Shown: in pieces, positions 44,561 through 55,800 of the stretch
Layout: each line of letters begins with the position of its first letter
Position numbering within the stretch: the first letter of the stretch is position 1
Assembly (NCBI GenBank): GCA_018398575.1
Contig: JAGTXZ010000005.1
Coordinates: 3,534,001-3,598,000, forward strand
Length of the DNA stretch: 64,000 bases
DNA from: Ampelomyces quisqualis
Lineage: Eukaryota; Ascomycota; Dothideomycetes; Pleosporales; Phaeosphaeriaceae
Direction of reading: 5' to 3'
The notes under the pieces: model-generated
Seen by the model: only the letters and a program-made list of their open reading frames with translations
What the model was told of the DNA's origin: nothing
Database searches by the model: none
Position numbers and translations under genes: made by a program

Positions 44561-47064
44561 TAATCACATACCCCGCCCCCTCCCTCTCAATCCACAAGGG
44601 GCACAAGCAAACTATCCAGCCTTCAGCACACCTCTCCTCCCAGCGTAAGTACCACTCTATTCTATCCATAATACTACTACTGTAACATAGTAGTAGATGA
44701 CTTTTCTGCCTTTATGTTCTTTTTTTTGTACATGTAGCGTTGTAAGGAAGAGCGTTCGCTGCTTGCGGCTTGGAGGTGATACGTCACGTTACTAGCTATT
44801 CAGTGTAAGTGTAGTGTTCTACAGAGGCGTTGTGCTGCTGTTGTAGTACGAGGTGTTCTACTGGAGGTAGTCTGGTGCGGTATGTAGTGTTCTGTAGAGT
44901 GATGGGGTTCAGTCGTGTATCAGACCGATAATGCTCCTATAGACCAATGGCTGAAGCTGCAATAGCCGTATGGTGTGGAAGCTCGTAGACTATCCTTGGT
45001 GGCTGGAAGCCATCGATTTATCATCAAGCGTGTAATGTCTCGGTGGGGGCCGGAACTGAAGTGTAAAAATAGCTCTGCAGGTACACTAGGCCAAGACGTT
45101 GGGTTTATGCATGCAACGTCTTGATGGTATCGTTGGGCCCACCAAGTGCAGCGGCAGCCCGAAGAGTCGGGGCTGCGCGGGAGCCATTCTATGTTCCGTG
45201 GATTGGTTCGATTGACACATGACTTGCGATTCACGGCAGGTGATGTCGGCGACTAGGCACCTTCTAGCCCTCCTGAGGTAGGAGGAAAATAGCCCGATAG
45301 ACTGAGTGAACGCAATTTTCTTGTGTGCATTACGAAGTATTGAGGTGCGTAAGAAGTGTCACCGAGGATAGTCCGGTCAATGTCATCAAGGGTCAGTCCC
45401 GTCCCGTGTCAGTAGTTGACAGCTTCAGCTTCTGGAAGGTGTTTCAGAATGTTAGCCTCACAGCGCAGGAGCAGCTGGCCTCTTGCGACTTGAGTGATAT
45501 CAGAAACATTGGTGCTGAGGCGAAGTATGTCAAGATTTCTTGTCGATCATCCATAGTCTTAGAATAGGGCAACTTTCGTGCTCTTCGTGGCGCGCGTGCA
45601 GTGACAGCGTCCATGTCCATGGACCATGTTGGCCGCCACGTTGGAGGAGTGTCAAGGGACGCATCGGTGCTGGCCCCGGGGAAAGGGTCAGAGAAACCGG
45701 TGGCTGTCGGTGCGAAATGTCGTCAGTTCCCTGTGACGTGTGCATGGGCGGGCAGAGTCGAGTCCGACTTGTTAGGTCGGTCCCTGTGGCTCGCTCGGCA
45801 CTTTTGGTGGCCGCGTGTCTACTCGCGCATAATCTACTCCGTAGTGTTTTACGGAATACCGTCCACGCGGTGGAGGTAGAAGGGAACGAAGCCGTGCGTT
45901 GGGAGAAAGAGAGAAACTTTCGCGAGCGAATCACAGCATCGAGCAGACGCGCCACAGCCGTCAACGTGGAAAAATCTGGTGAGGCTAAAAATAAAGGTGT
46001 TGACATGACAGCGCACCGAGCCAATGGAAAAGAGACTGTCAAATTCAGGTAGTGGTTCAGACGCTGGGTACGGAGTAGGTTGTCCAGAACCAAGGAATTC
46101 TCTTTCGAGTGCGTCATAGACGGATCAGTTTTCTACTCGGTCCGGTAAGGACGGACGGATACTTTGAGAGTCACGTGCCCCCACCCATCTTGAAAGTTTC
46201 AAACTCAACACTATCATCAATAGAGATAGCTATAGTTTTTGAAGCCATATATCCTTACCACCACAGCTAAACACCCAAAAATACACTGCTTTTAACGACG
46301 TATTGCACCCCTAAAGCTTCGTGTTGTTGTGCTTCTGTTCAGTTTGCCACCTCGGCCGAGATGTGGCAAAACCCGTCACTCTCACACTACCCGTGCGCTT
46401 GAGTAATAGTGGCATGGCCAGCAGTAAAGCCCCATTTCCGAAACGTATATGTATTCCAAAGTCGACTAGCGAGCTCTGGTGCCGTAACAGTTTTGACGTG
46501 ATCGCAGAGCTGTTGCAAGCTACACACTAGACGCGAAACTAGTCGCCATGTCTTGGCTCCGCGAATTTTATGTTCGAGGAACCGATCTTCTTTGGGGAAG
46601 GCGTGCCAGTCCGAGGGCCGGTGGAGATATGGGAACTGCAAACCAGCGAAGGATATTTGTACGCTGAGCAGACCGGTAGATAACGTTGTCGGCTAAAGCA
46701 GAGCCAGCATTTCTGGATGCGAAAGTCATCTCGGATGCAGAAAGGAGCACGACATGGTGGGTGAGTGACCCTGTCTCTACAAATGTGCCCACGAACGCTC
46801 GTGTCCGTATAGGGTATGATGCGAATTGGCCGGATCTGCTTCGCTCTGGCGGCGTGCCAACCTGGACTGCATAGGACTATTGGATAGGCAAGTGCAACGG
46901 CAGCATTGAGTCTGCTAGCGATCCGCTCGTGCATCTGTCGTTCGCTGCAGATGCCCAGAGTGATCTTCACAACTGATGCTCGAGCACTAACGATGTTCAA
47001 AAGAATGCGACAAATGATATTCCGTCAACAGGGAACGCATCGCATACCGCATAAACTTACGGGA

Positions 47065-47333
47065 TTTCCGTGTGCTAGGCCTGATTAGTTAGGGGAAACA
47101 AGGCGGCAGTGTGCTTTGATTGGTCACAACAGCTCTCTCTACATTCAATTAATTGTAGCAACGAAGCTGAGGGCAAACAGGCTATTTACTTAGCCAAAAA
47201 GGTGTAAAACTCTTTTGGTTTTGACTAGCCATTATCTTTGCTAAAGTATATTAGAGAGCTGTTACGTAGGAAAGTTGTGTGCCTGGGTTCACAGTTTCCA
47301 AGGACTCGTGCCTCATCAGGCCTAGCACAGGAA
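47065..47333. mobile_element. MITE-like foldback element, copy 1
   Basis: A 269-bp segment bounded by an inverted repeat of about 23 bp: tttccgtgtgctaggcctga at 47065 on the left, and its complement ending caggcctagcacaggaaa at 47333 on the right, with one base inserted and one mismatched. A second internal inverted pair (aacagctctct at 47128-47138, agagagctgtt at 47253-47263) extends the foldback. It has no coding capacity. I could not find a clear target-site duplication. Classification is inferred from structure. Confidence 0.6.
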
Positions 47334-47411
47334 ACTTTGGTTACCTAGATAGTTTCGCAGTATCCGCCCACCCGCCCAAGATCTTCGTACGGAGTACGAT
47401 CGAAAGTTTAT

Positions 47412-47705
47412 TGTGCTAGGCATGGAAGGCGGGGAAACTTGGCAGCGCAATTGTGGTTGGTCACATCCAATCCACCTTGTTCGAACATTAAAACAGTGCC
47501 AAGAGAGAATTCAAAGCCCTGAATCTGCCCCGATTCTTCGCTGGATTTTCGCAGAATAAGCCTGTGCAGTGCACCATTCTCTAGCTATCATATAATACTA
47601 TACGGAGTACACGAGCACGTAAGCTATAAAGCTCCGCTTAGTGTGTGGGACGGGTAGGGTGTACATGGTCGGGGAAGAAGGCGGGTGCCTAACTAGGTTA
47701 GCACA
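47412..47705. mobile_element. MITE-like foldback element, diverged copy 2
   Basis: It begins tgtgctaggc, then GGGGAAAC at 47431 and TTGGTCACA at 47457. The same three landmarks occur in the first element at 47071, 47092 and 47120, with spacing differing by only two bases. The right end (tgcctaactaggttagcaca, 47686-47705) is a partial inverted copy of the left end of element 1. It is more decayed than copy 1. Confidence 0.45.
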
Positions 47706-48097
47706 CTAACCTTTCAACAGTTTATGCGATAGGTATATGCAAGCAACGCACGTGGCTGCACACACCAAGGCAGTCGTGCAAGCAAGTTGCGCCAGAAAGC
47801 GAGCGAATCGGTCTCGTACCGTGAGAAGAGCTGACGCACGACTAGGTAAAAGCATCGGTATCGTGTCCTGGCCGCGGCATGCTCCCGGCAGACTGGGGCC
47901 GCATGTACTCCGTACAGTAATGTGAGCTCTAGCGGAAGGAAGGAGTCCAAAAAGCAAAAGCTGTTGCGTAAACATAGGAGAGCGTGTTTGAGGCCGGGCC
48001 TGCAGGTGGTAGGTCTTGGGGTCGTCCTTCAACGATGAATGGCTATTCCAGTGCACGCCAGCATTGGTCACGGGATGCGGGATGCTCGCGTGGCAGC

Positions 48098-48133
48098 AAC
48101 ACATGGCAAAGGCGCAACACATGGCAAAGGCGT
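48098..48133. repeat. 18-bp tandem duplication
   Basis: The unit caacacatggcaaaggcg is present twice in a row. It is non-coding as far as can be seen. Confidence 0.85.
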
Positions 48134-49597
48134 CGACAATCCATCGTATTGACAAGCCGCGACGCTCTAGCTCGCTGTCATTATTAATGTCCAGAGCCTA
48201 TGTGTGGTTCACTCGCAGCCAGCTCGGACGGCGCGAAACTTAATGCCCCCTCTAGCATCGATGGTGGGCTTGGATTACTTGGGACTTGTGTTTCAGCACT
48301 GCTGTACGGAGTACTACGTAAGATGCCTTCAGAGTGAGGAATCGCTGCAGGGTAGCAGAGGGTGTAACCCTGAAACACTACTTTTTCCTTAAATAGGCTT
48401 TGCGGCATACCTGTACATATGTATGGAGCATTCCAAGGCAGTAGCCACACTAACGTGGAAGAGCATCCCGCGGCATGGACTGCAACGGTCACGATATGCC
48501 CACGGCCACCCAAATTTTGTACTCATCTCCGTCCATAGCAAAGTTTATGGCACGACTGTCGAGGGAACACCCCCGTTCATGAAGCGGGCAAGGGTGGTAA
48601 GTGCTTCTAGTGCTCCGTAGTCGCATGCAATGATGCGCCGGCGAAGCTCTGCTGTCGAAGCAAAGCCATGGCAAGTCAACATGATCAGCTGAGACCAACT
48701 TGTTCAAGTCAACTTGTCCACTTCTGATTCTCTTCGTTCAACTCGGTGGAGAGACAGCGAGCGGGCTCGGGGCTGCAGATTTGCGAACAGCGGTCCCACC
48801 GGCCGCCACCTCGGGCAGCTAATATAACCTTGATTCACTGTATTGTATCTGCCAATGATGCAGCGGGGTGGCGCAGGCTCCGAGCCCCCAATACCTCCTA
48901 TTCAGAGCACCCTGTATGCCGACCGGCGACTGCATCAGTGCATCCTGTGATTCCTGTCGCATGGGCGGCCCCGGCGTCCTGTCGACAGGGGCTACAGGCA
49001 CTGCATGCTGCACGCTGCATGCAACCATGTGTAGGTAACAGGTTCCCTTCCTTTGGAGTTTCCTGGCAAACGCAGTCCCTCTAATGGGGCCATGCGTCAG
49101 TTATAACCACGCGCGGAACAGCCAAAGTTGCTCCGCCCAGGTGCCACGAAAGCCATTCCCTTTCGAATAACAGACCTGCCGCACGAATCGCGCTTCTGCG
49201 TCCTGCATCCCGTGTAAGCGTCCAATCGTAACCCCCTGCTCCGTCACTCAAGTGTTCGGACCGGCAAGTCGCAGGCGAGCCGTTAGCATCAACCTAAAGA
49301 GTCAAGACCCACGCAACCCGCGCTCTCCATAGCGATCCTTTTCTTATGAAACGGGTTTGAGGCAAGCGTGCGAAAAGGCTGGCGATTTGCCTCAGGTACC
49401 CGGACTCTCCCATGTCGACTGGTCTGCTTGCTCCTTTGTCTGGCAGCCGGAGCCACACCACCATTCCCCCTCCCACGCCAAAGGCCGAACCCCATTGAAG
49501 CAACCCTCGCAGACTTGGGACTGGTGGGCAACAAGTGTAGGAAGGACATACTCACCGCACTGGCTGCTTGCGACTTGTCTGAGAGCTTTGGCCCCTC

Positions 49598-52500
49598 ATG
49601 TCTTTGCTGGGGTACCGTCCCACGTCGCGCAGCTCCTCTGCCCGCACTGCAAAGCCGTTCTCGTCCAGCAACACGACGCTCGATTCGCAGGCGCCGCCTC
49701 ACTCGGCCAGGGTCATGGCGGGAGTGCTGAATGTCGAGAGGTCTCGCACCCGGAGGGAGCGCACATTCATCAACATGGAGTGCTGCGTGTGCGAGGAGAG
49801 CCTGGAGTACACATTGCGCGGCGAGCGCATCATGCAACTCAGTTGCGGCCATGTCAGCCACGAAGCGTGCTTTTACGAATACATCCGCGAGTTCGAGTCG
49901 CAGCAGTGTCCGACCTGCAACGCGACACTAGGCCTGGACACAAGCCGTGGAGTGCAGATGGACCTCGGTATGTCAGCCCGCAGGCGGGCGGGCAGTGCAT
50001 GTTGTGACACGATGCTAACACGCACCAACAGAGAAACTCAGCAGCATTGTCCGCGCCGTGCACAGCGAGCCCACTGGATCCGGCGGCCATGGCGGCGATG
50101 CCAGCACACCGACGCCCTGGGACCACCCGGCTGCTGCATCGCAAAACCAGCAGCAGCACAGCGGACAGCTCAGCGGGCGCTCACGGGGCGGGAGTGACGC
50201 CTCCAGTCGCTTCACCTCCAACCAAGCGCGGCCACGTGACAGCAGCCGCAGCCGCGACCGTGTTTCTGAGCGCGGCCCGTTGGTGCAACATGTGCGCAGC
50301 GAGAGCGGTGCCACTGGCCATGCCTCGTCGACCCACGACTACGCGCAGGAGGGCCGGCGGCACGACTACGATGTGCAGTCCATGGAAACCAGCCTCATCG
50401 GCTCGCACGGCCTGCTCAAGAGCCCGATTGCCGCGCCCACCGTCACCGTGCGAAGCGAATTCCCGACTCTCTCCCGCTCGCGACAGCAGCAGAGCCTGAC
50501 GTGCCTCATCACCGTTGAAGTGGCTGAAAGCAAATGGCGGCCAGAGGCCGAGGACACGCGCGGCGTCGCTCCCCCAGGGCCGTCGATCGCGAGCGTCTCG
50601 GGAAGCTTCCGCCGCGCCAAATCGCCGGTGAACGCCAGACAGTCCGACCCGCCGTGCGAGGCGACAGAGGTGTTGGACGAAATCACTGAAGACCTGCATG
50701 CGCGCGTCGACAACTGGCACGGCCTCGACTTCTCGCGCTTTGGGAAGCTGCGCCTGCACGGACACATCCGCGTAGGCAAGGACCGACAATCGTGGCAGGA
50801 CCTCGAGTGCTACCTCTTCTCCGAAATGCTCATCTGCGTGAAGGAGAAGAAGGCTGCCGCGCAACCACCATGGGACGGGTCGGCGGCACCGAAGAAAACA
50901 AAGTGCACATTGAAGGGCTCCATTCTGATCAAGAAGCATCTCAACCAGGTTGAACAGTCTCCCGAGGACCTCATTCTCACCCTCAGCCTGTCTGTCGCCG
51001 AACTGCCTTCATTCCACCTGCAGTTCCCGGACAGGGGCCAGCTGGAGCTCTGGCGCCGCGCCCTCATGGACATACGCCTCGGCATCCCCACCACCAACAG
51101 AATGCCAGATTACGACCAGGACTTTTCCGGAAATGAAGAGGAGGACTACCGTAGGCCAAAGCGTCTTTCATCAGTGAATTCATCCTACGGCGCAGCTAGA
51201 TCGACCATGACCGCACCCACCGAATACACGAATTCCCGCGCTGGACAGCCCGAGCCCGCGCTCGCGAACTCGATACATGTCCCTCTGGATGTCGTTGTCG
51301 TCATACCCGTGTCCTCGTCAATGCAAGGCCTGAAGATCAACCTACTGCGAGACGCTCTGCGGTTCTTGGTTTACAACCTGGGAGAGCGTGACCGCATGGG
51401 TTTGGTCACCTTTGGATCCAGTGGTGGAGGTGTTCCAGTTGTTGGCATGACAAGCAAAGCGTGGAGAGATTGGCCAAAAGTCCTCGACTCGATCCGGCCC
51501 GTGGGCCAGAAGAGCCTACGTGCGGATGTGGTTGATGGTGCAAACGTGGCTATGGACCTTCTTATGCAGCGCAAGTCCAGTAACCCGCTCTCCAGCATCC
51601 TCCTAATCAGCGACTCATCCACATCTGATGCTGAGAGTGTCGACTTTGTCATCTCCCGCGCTGAAGCTGCCAAGTAGGTTCACCGCTATTCCTTGACATA
51701 CATCTCATGTACTAACAATGCTCAGGGTCTCTATCCACTCGTTCGGGCTCGGACTGACTCACAAACCTGACACAATGATCGAGTTATCTACTCGTACCAA
51801 AGCGTCTTACACCTACGTCAAGGACTGGATGATGCTTCGCGAGTGTGTTGCTGGATGCCTGGGCTCCTTACAAACCATATCGCATCAGAACGTCAAGTTG
51901 AAACTGCGCCTACCCGAATGCTCTCCCGCAAAGTTTGTCAAGATCAGCGGCGCTTTACATATCACAAAACGCGCAACCGGACGAGACGCCGAAGCAGCAT
52001 TGGGCGATCTGCGCTTCGGTGACAAGAGGGACGTTCTAGTTCAGTTGGTGATTGCACCAGACTCTGGCTCTCCGGAGCAACTGCCACAAGATCCATGGGA
52101 GTCCATCGTATCTGGTCTAGAAGCTCTCGGCGGCCCTATCGACCCGGATGACGTGCGCACTCTCAGCGTTGAAGAGGTACCTTTGATCCAAGCAGACCTC
52201 ACATATGGCGACATTCTGCGCGAGGGTAGCATATCCCACCTTCCTAGGCCATCACTCCTCGCCATTACCCTACTCCCATCAGGTCAGAAGAGGAGTCCAA
52301 CCGGACGCCCACCAACACCACCTATCCCACCCCACCCTCATGTCGTGCAGCGTCGTATGGAGTTGCTCACATCAGACATGCTGACGCGTGCATTGACACT
52401 AGTCTCGCGTGGCCAACACGAACGAGCACACCATCTTCTCAAGGAGACCAGGAGCATTCTTAAAGGTCTGGGGAAAGGTGGTCTCCCCCCACTACCTCCC

Positions 52501-52896
52501 CCAGGTCATCGCCGCAACAATCACTCCTCTGCCCCTGGCAACACGGATGATATCACGAACAGCAATAGTGAAGAAATGCGCCAACGCACGCCCTCGCCGC
52601 ACGCTGACGGCCCTTTCACCCCTGCAGCGGGCATCGATGCGCGAACCATGTACGCACTTGACGCAGAACTCGGATCGAGCCTTGAATGGATCAACCACCC
52701 TGCCGTATTCGGCCGGGATTCCCGCAAGGCTGTGCTTCAGGCCATTGGCGTCATTTCTTCGCAACGCGCATACACTTTCCGATCGCCTTCCGAATCGCTT
52801 TGGGCCGAGCGCATCACGGGTGTAAAACGCATGTCAGAACGTTCGCGGCTGTGGCGGGAGTCTGGCGATCAAGAAGCGCTCATGGAAGAGAACTGA
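49598..52896 (+). CDS. RING-H2 / PH / vWA scaffold of the Far1-Ste5 type
   Basis: The exons are 49598-49967, 50032-51673 and 51726-52896, giving 1060 residues. A RING-H2 finger lies at 62-107 with ligands C62, C65, C83, H85, H88, C91, C104 and C107. A PH domain lies at about 355-460 (GKLRLHGHIRVGKDRQSWQD, ending LWRRALMDI). A vWA-type domain runs from about 538 to 725 (LDVVVVIPVSSSM, RMGLVTFGSSGG, SSILLISDSS). Its MIDAS is degenerate because the first Asp of DxSxS is absent. The C-terminal half has beta-rich and Pro-rich parts. The combination RING-PH-vWA is that of yeast Ste5 and Far1, which bind G-beta-gamma through the RING and membrane through PH to organise the pheromone MAP-kinase or polarity response. 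Assignment rests on domain order. Binding partners are inferred. An upstream non-coding exon is possible. Confidence 0.85.
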
Positions 52897-55800
52897 TGAT
52901 CATTTTCACTTCAGATCATACCGCGATTTCCATTTTATCATGTTGTACTACTATCATGTCTCCCATCGACACTTGTTGCTTCCTTTTCGGAACACATTCT
53001 ACATAGTCATTGGTCACTAGGGGTCGATGCTGGACTGTCGACTGACTGTGTTGGGGGCCGACCCCGCGCCACGACTCGGGGCTTTGTGATTCTTTTCTCC
53101 GAACTTTTACGATACCACCACGGTCAGCATTTCTCCTTCTTGGCTACTGGCTTTTGAAAAACCAACGGTTGTGAGCATTTACTGCGCATTTTCATTATAC
53201 CTTAGATGGATACCACCTTTCTTGGCGAAACCCAGCTGTCATCGTTAGCTTTAGATGCATGAACATTACTATTATCATCAAAACTTGTCTTACGCCTCAA
53301 CTGTTCGTACCGACAAGACCAGCATGCGCAGGTCTCTCCGATGCATACATGCATGCACGCGATATCAACCCAACCGCTTATACAGGAACGTGCATCCGCG
53401 ACAATGATTCACCAAAGCGCTCACTTCAGACTGACACATGCACAATACTGACATTTTATGAAACCAAGAAGCTACCATCCGTTCCTATACGCTTGTTTTG
53501 TCCTTCTCTTCCAAGCGAGGTATATTAGACCACCACTTCGGGGGCTCGCATCGGCAATTCCCTCGCGCCATGCTGTCGCCCAAAAGTGTACCCCAGCTCG
53601 ATACCCAGCCTCACATAAGACCCGACCCGTTCCCCCCTCTGTCGGCACATAAGCCACCGACGCTATGTGGCCCCCTCCACCAACACCGGGCCTTCCCATC
53701 TTACATGCTGCGGGCTCGGGGTGGGCGTCCTGTTCCTGCGGCAACCTACGCGATAGGCTAATACTTCGCTTAAATGGTTAAGTTACTGGTCCGTACGGAG
53801 TATACCAGGCAGGTCTCAGCCCTTAGATGCGGGTGCTACCAACAAGACGGCGATTCAAGGCCAATCCCTATCGAAATCTACGATCAATCCCGTTGGCTAG
53901 CATGAGGGGGGTCAGCGAGAAGATTGCAGAACTTGCAATCAGGAGGCTGGATCGACAAGCGACGGGTTTGTCCGTTTGACAGGGGCGGGAAAAAGCAGGT
54001 GATGTTCGTGTTGTACCGGTACCTCGACGAGTGCTTAATCCCAAGGATCCGGGTCTGTATCCATCCCACGTCACTACGGCACGTTGACTTGTTTTGTTTG
54101 CTTTTCTTTCTTCGGCTCAGGTATGCTTTTTCTCCCTTTGAGCGAGCGACGGTAACTGCACCATCGATGCTGTACTTGCATGTCAAGGTCTGATGAAACA
54201 GCAATGAATGCTTTGAGCGAAAGTGGTAGGCACCACCCGCCGCCATCATCAAACGCACGACTCGATCAGTGCGTTCCAGACACACGGCTCACAACGGCTT
54301 GCCAGGTCTGACAGGTGCAACTCAACGCCTTGCTTTGCTGCCGCGGGGGGCTGCCATGCGTGACACACGAGATGCAGGAACACCTGAACGACGAAGCGAA
54401 AGGTCCGTCCGTCGCACCGCAGACGATGGATGCAACCCCAGCCCGGCCGGCCCTCGCGTTGTTTGTACATGTGTTTTTCTAGGTAACCCCATAAGCAGTA
54501 TCACCTACCCCCATAAGCCCCTGTCTTGAGGCCCTTCAGAGCCATCCACACACCTACAATATGTTCTGTGTCTAGTACTCCGTAAGCTAAATAGGTATTT
54601 TACTTACACTAATTTGATAAGTGTAGAAGAGAGGTAAGAAAGCTGTTGCAAAGGTGCTTACCTGTGCAGTTAAGGTAGATGATGTTAGACTTTTAGGTCG
54701 AACGTAATGTAAGTGCGGGGCTAGACTCACTTGAGAGGGTTGGCTGAATGGCCTTGGCTTGGCGGTGTCTTATAGGGGTGGGCAATACGGAGAATGTCTC
54801 CCTGTATTTCCCTTCCCCCAACCTGTCAGATCAGCGAATCACGTCGCTGCGGAGCATGTCTGTCCAAAAAGCAACCGTTTGCAGAGCCGGAAAGAAAAAA
54901 AAAAGTAGCCAAGTACATGTGAATGTAAGCCAATGTACTCCGTACAAAGTACAGTGCTTTAACCCCTGTTTCCGAGCGATTAGCAAAAACGGTCAATAGC
55001 CTCCTCGCGAAGCCCTAGGGTGCGGGCTTAACCCCCCTTCAGTCTCCTTTGCACAAAAAAACTCGCTCTCGCGTGCTTCTATTCGTCCCGCAACCATCTT
55101 CTCTCCTCACCAACCCATCTCTAGCATTTTCGACGACCGCGTTAAGATTACATGGGACTTTTTTCTGGCCCGCCTCGTCCCATGTTTCAAAAGCTTGTCA
55201 CATGCTAACTGTTTGGATTCGACCCGTGTCACGTGTCGTGGTGCGCCACAGCTAGACTTGTTGGTGGGTGTGACGGGTACGGTACTACGGTGTACCGGGC
55301 ATGTCGCGCGTCAGAATCCAACGGCTATTCCGGTATAGCCAAGTACCACCAGTGACCACCAACAGCAAAGAAGGTGGTGAATGTGGTCCGTGTGGTTTTT
55401 TTGCGGGCTGTAAGATACATGTGACAGCAAACGTGCCAATTGACACGTCCAGTCTTGCTTCGTTTCAGACACTGCGGCGGGTTGCCTGGTCGGAGGATTT
55501 TCGCATGAATTGATCGCTGGAACGTAGCGTGTTTCCTATTCCTGCGTGTACTTGTTTCCGAGGAATAGGCTTGTTGCTTCTTCGTGCCCAGGCACTTCCG
55601 TGATGATCATGTTACCTTTAGCACCGAAGTCACACGGTGTCATTACCTTGTCTCTGTCTGCATCCATTCAAGCAAGCAGCTGAGTACTACGGAATACAGA
55701 GAGTCTCACTGACATCCTGTGCTTCCCACGCCACTTCCGACACCTGTCACAAAACCATCTTTGTCCTCCCCACTGATTCCAGTGGGCTTTGCGTTCAACG

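Larger units (their letters stand above)
43974..49597. other. 5.6 kb gene-poor region
   Basis: No gene with recognisable features on either strand. It holds a simple repeat (44460-44560), two MITE-like foldback elements (47065-47333 and 47412-47705), a short tandem duplication (48098-48133) and six copies of the TACTCCGTA/TACGGAGTA motif. The right part must contain the promoter of the RING-PH-vWA gene. Confidence 0.6.

Noticed and set aside
44457..44669. Minus-strand frame with repeated His-Phe-Thr-Ser
   Set aside because: It is a translation of the degenerate GAAGTGATGA simple repeat.
45530..46117. A 195-codon frame on the minus strand, with an overlapping 170-codon frame on the plus strand
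   Set aside because: Both strands are open at once, composition is Ser/Arg/Thr-rich without any family feature, and two TACTCCGTA-type motifs that otherwise mark non-coding DNA fall within it.
47706..48155. Cys-rich 149-codon minus-strand frame that could be mistaken for a small secreted protein
   Set aside because: Its FAMCC repeats are the translation of an 18-bp DNA duplication, and there is no proper N-terminal signal peptide.
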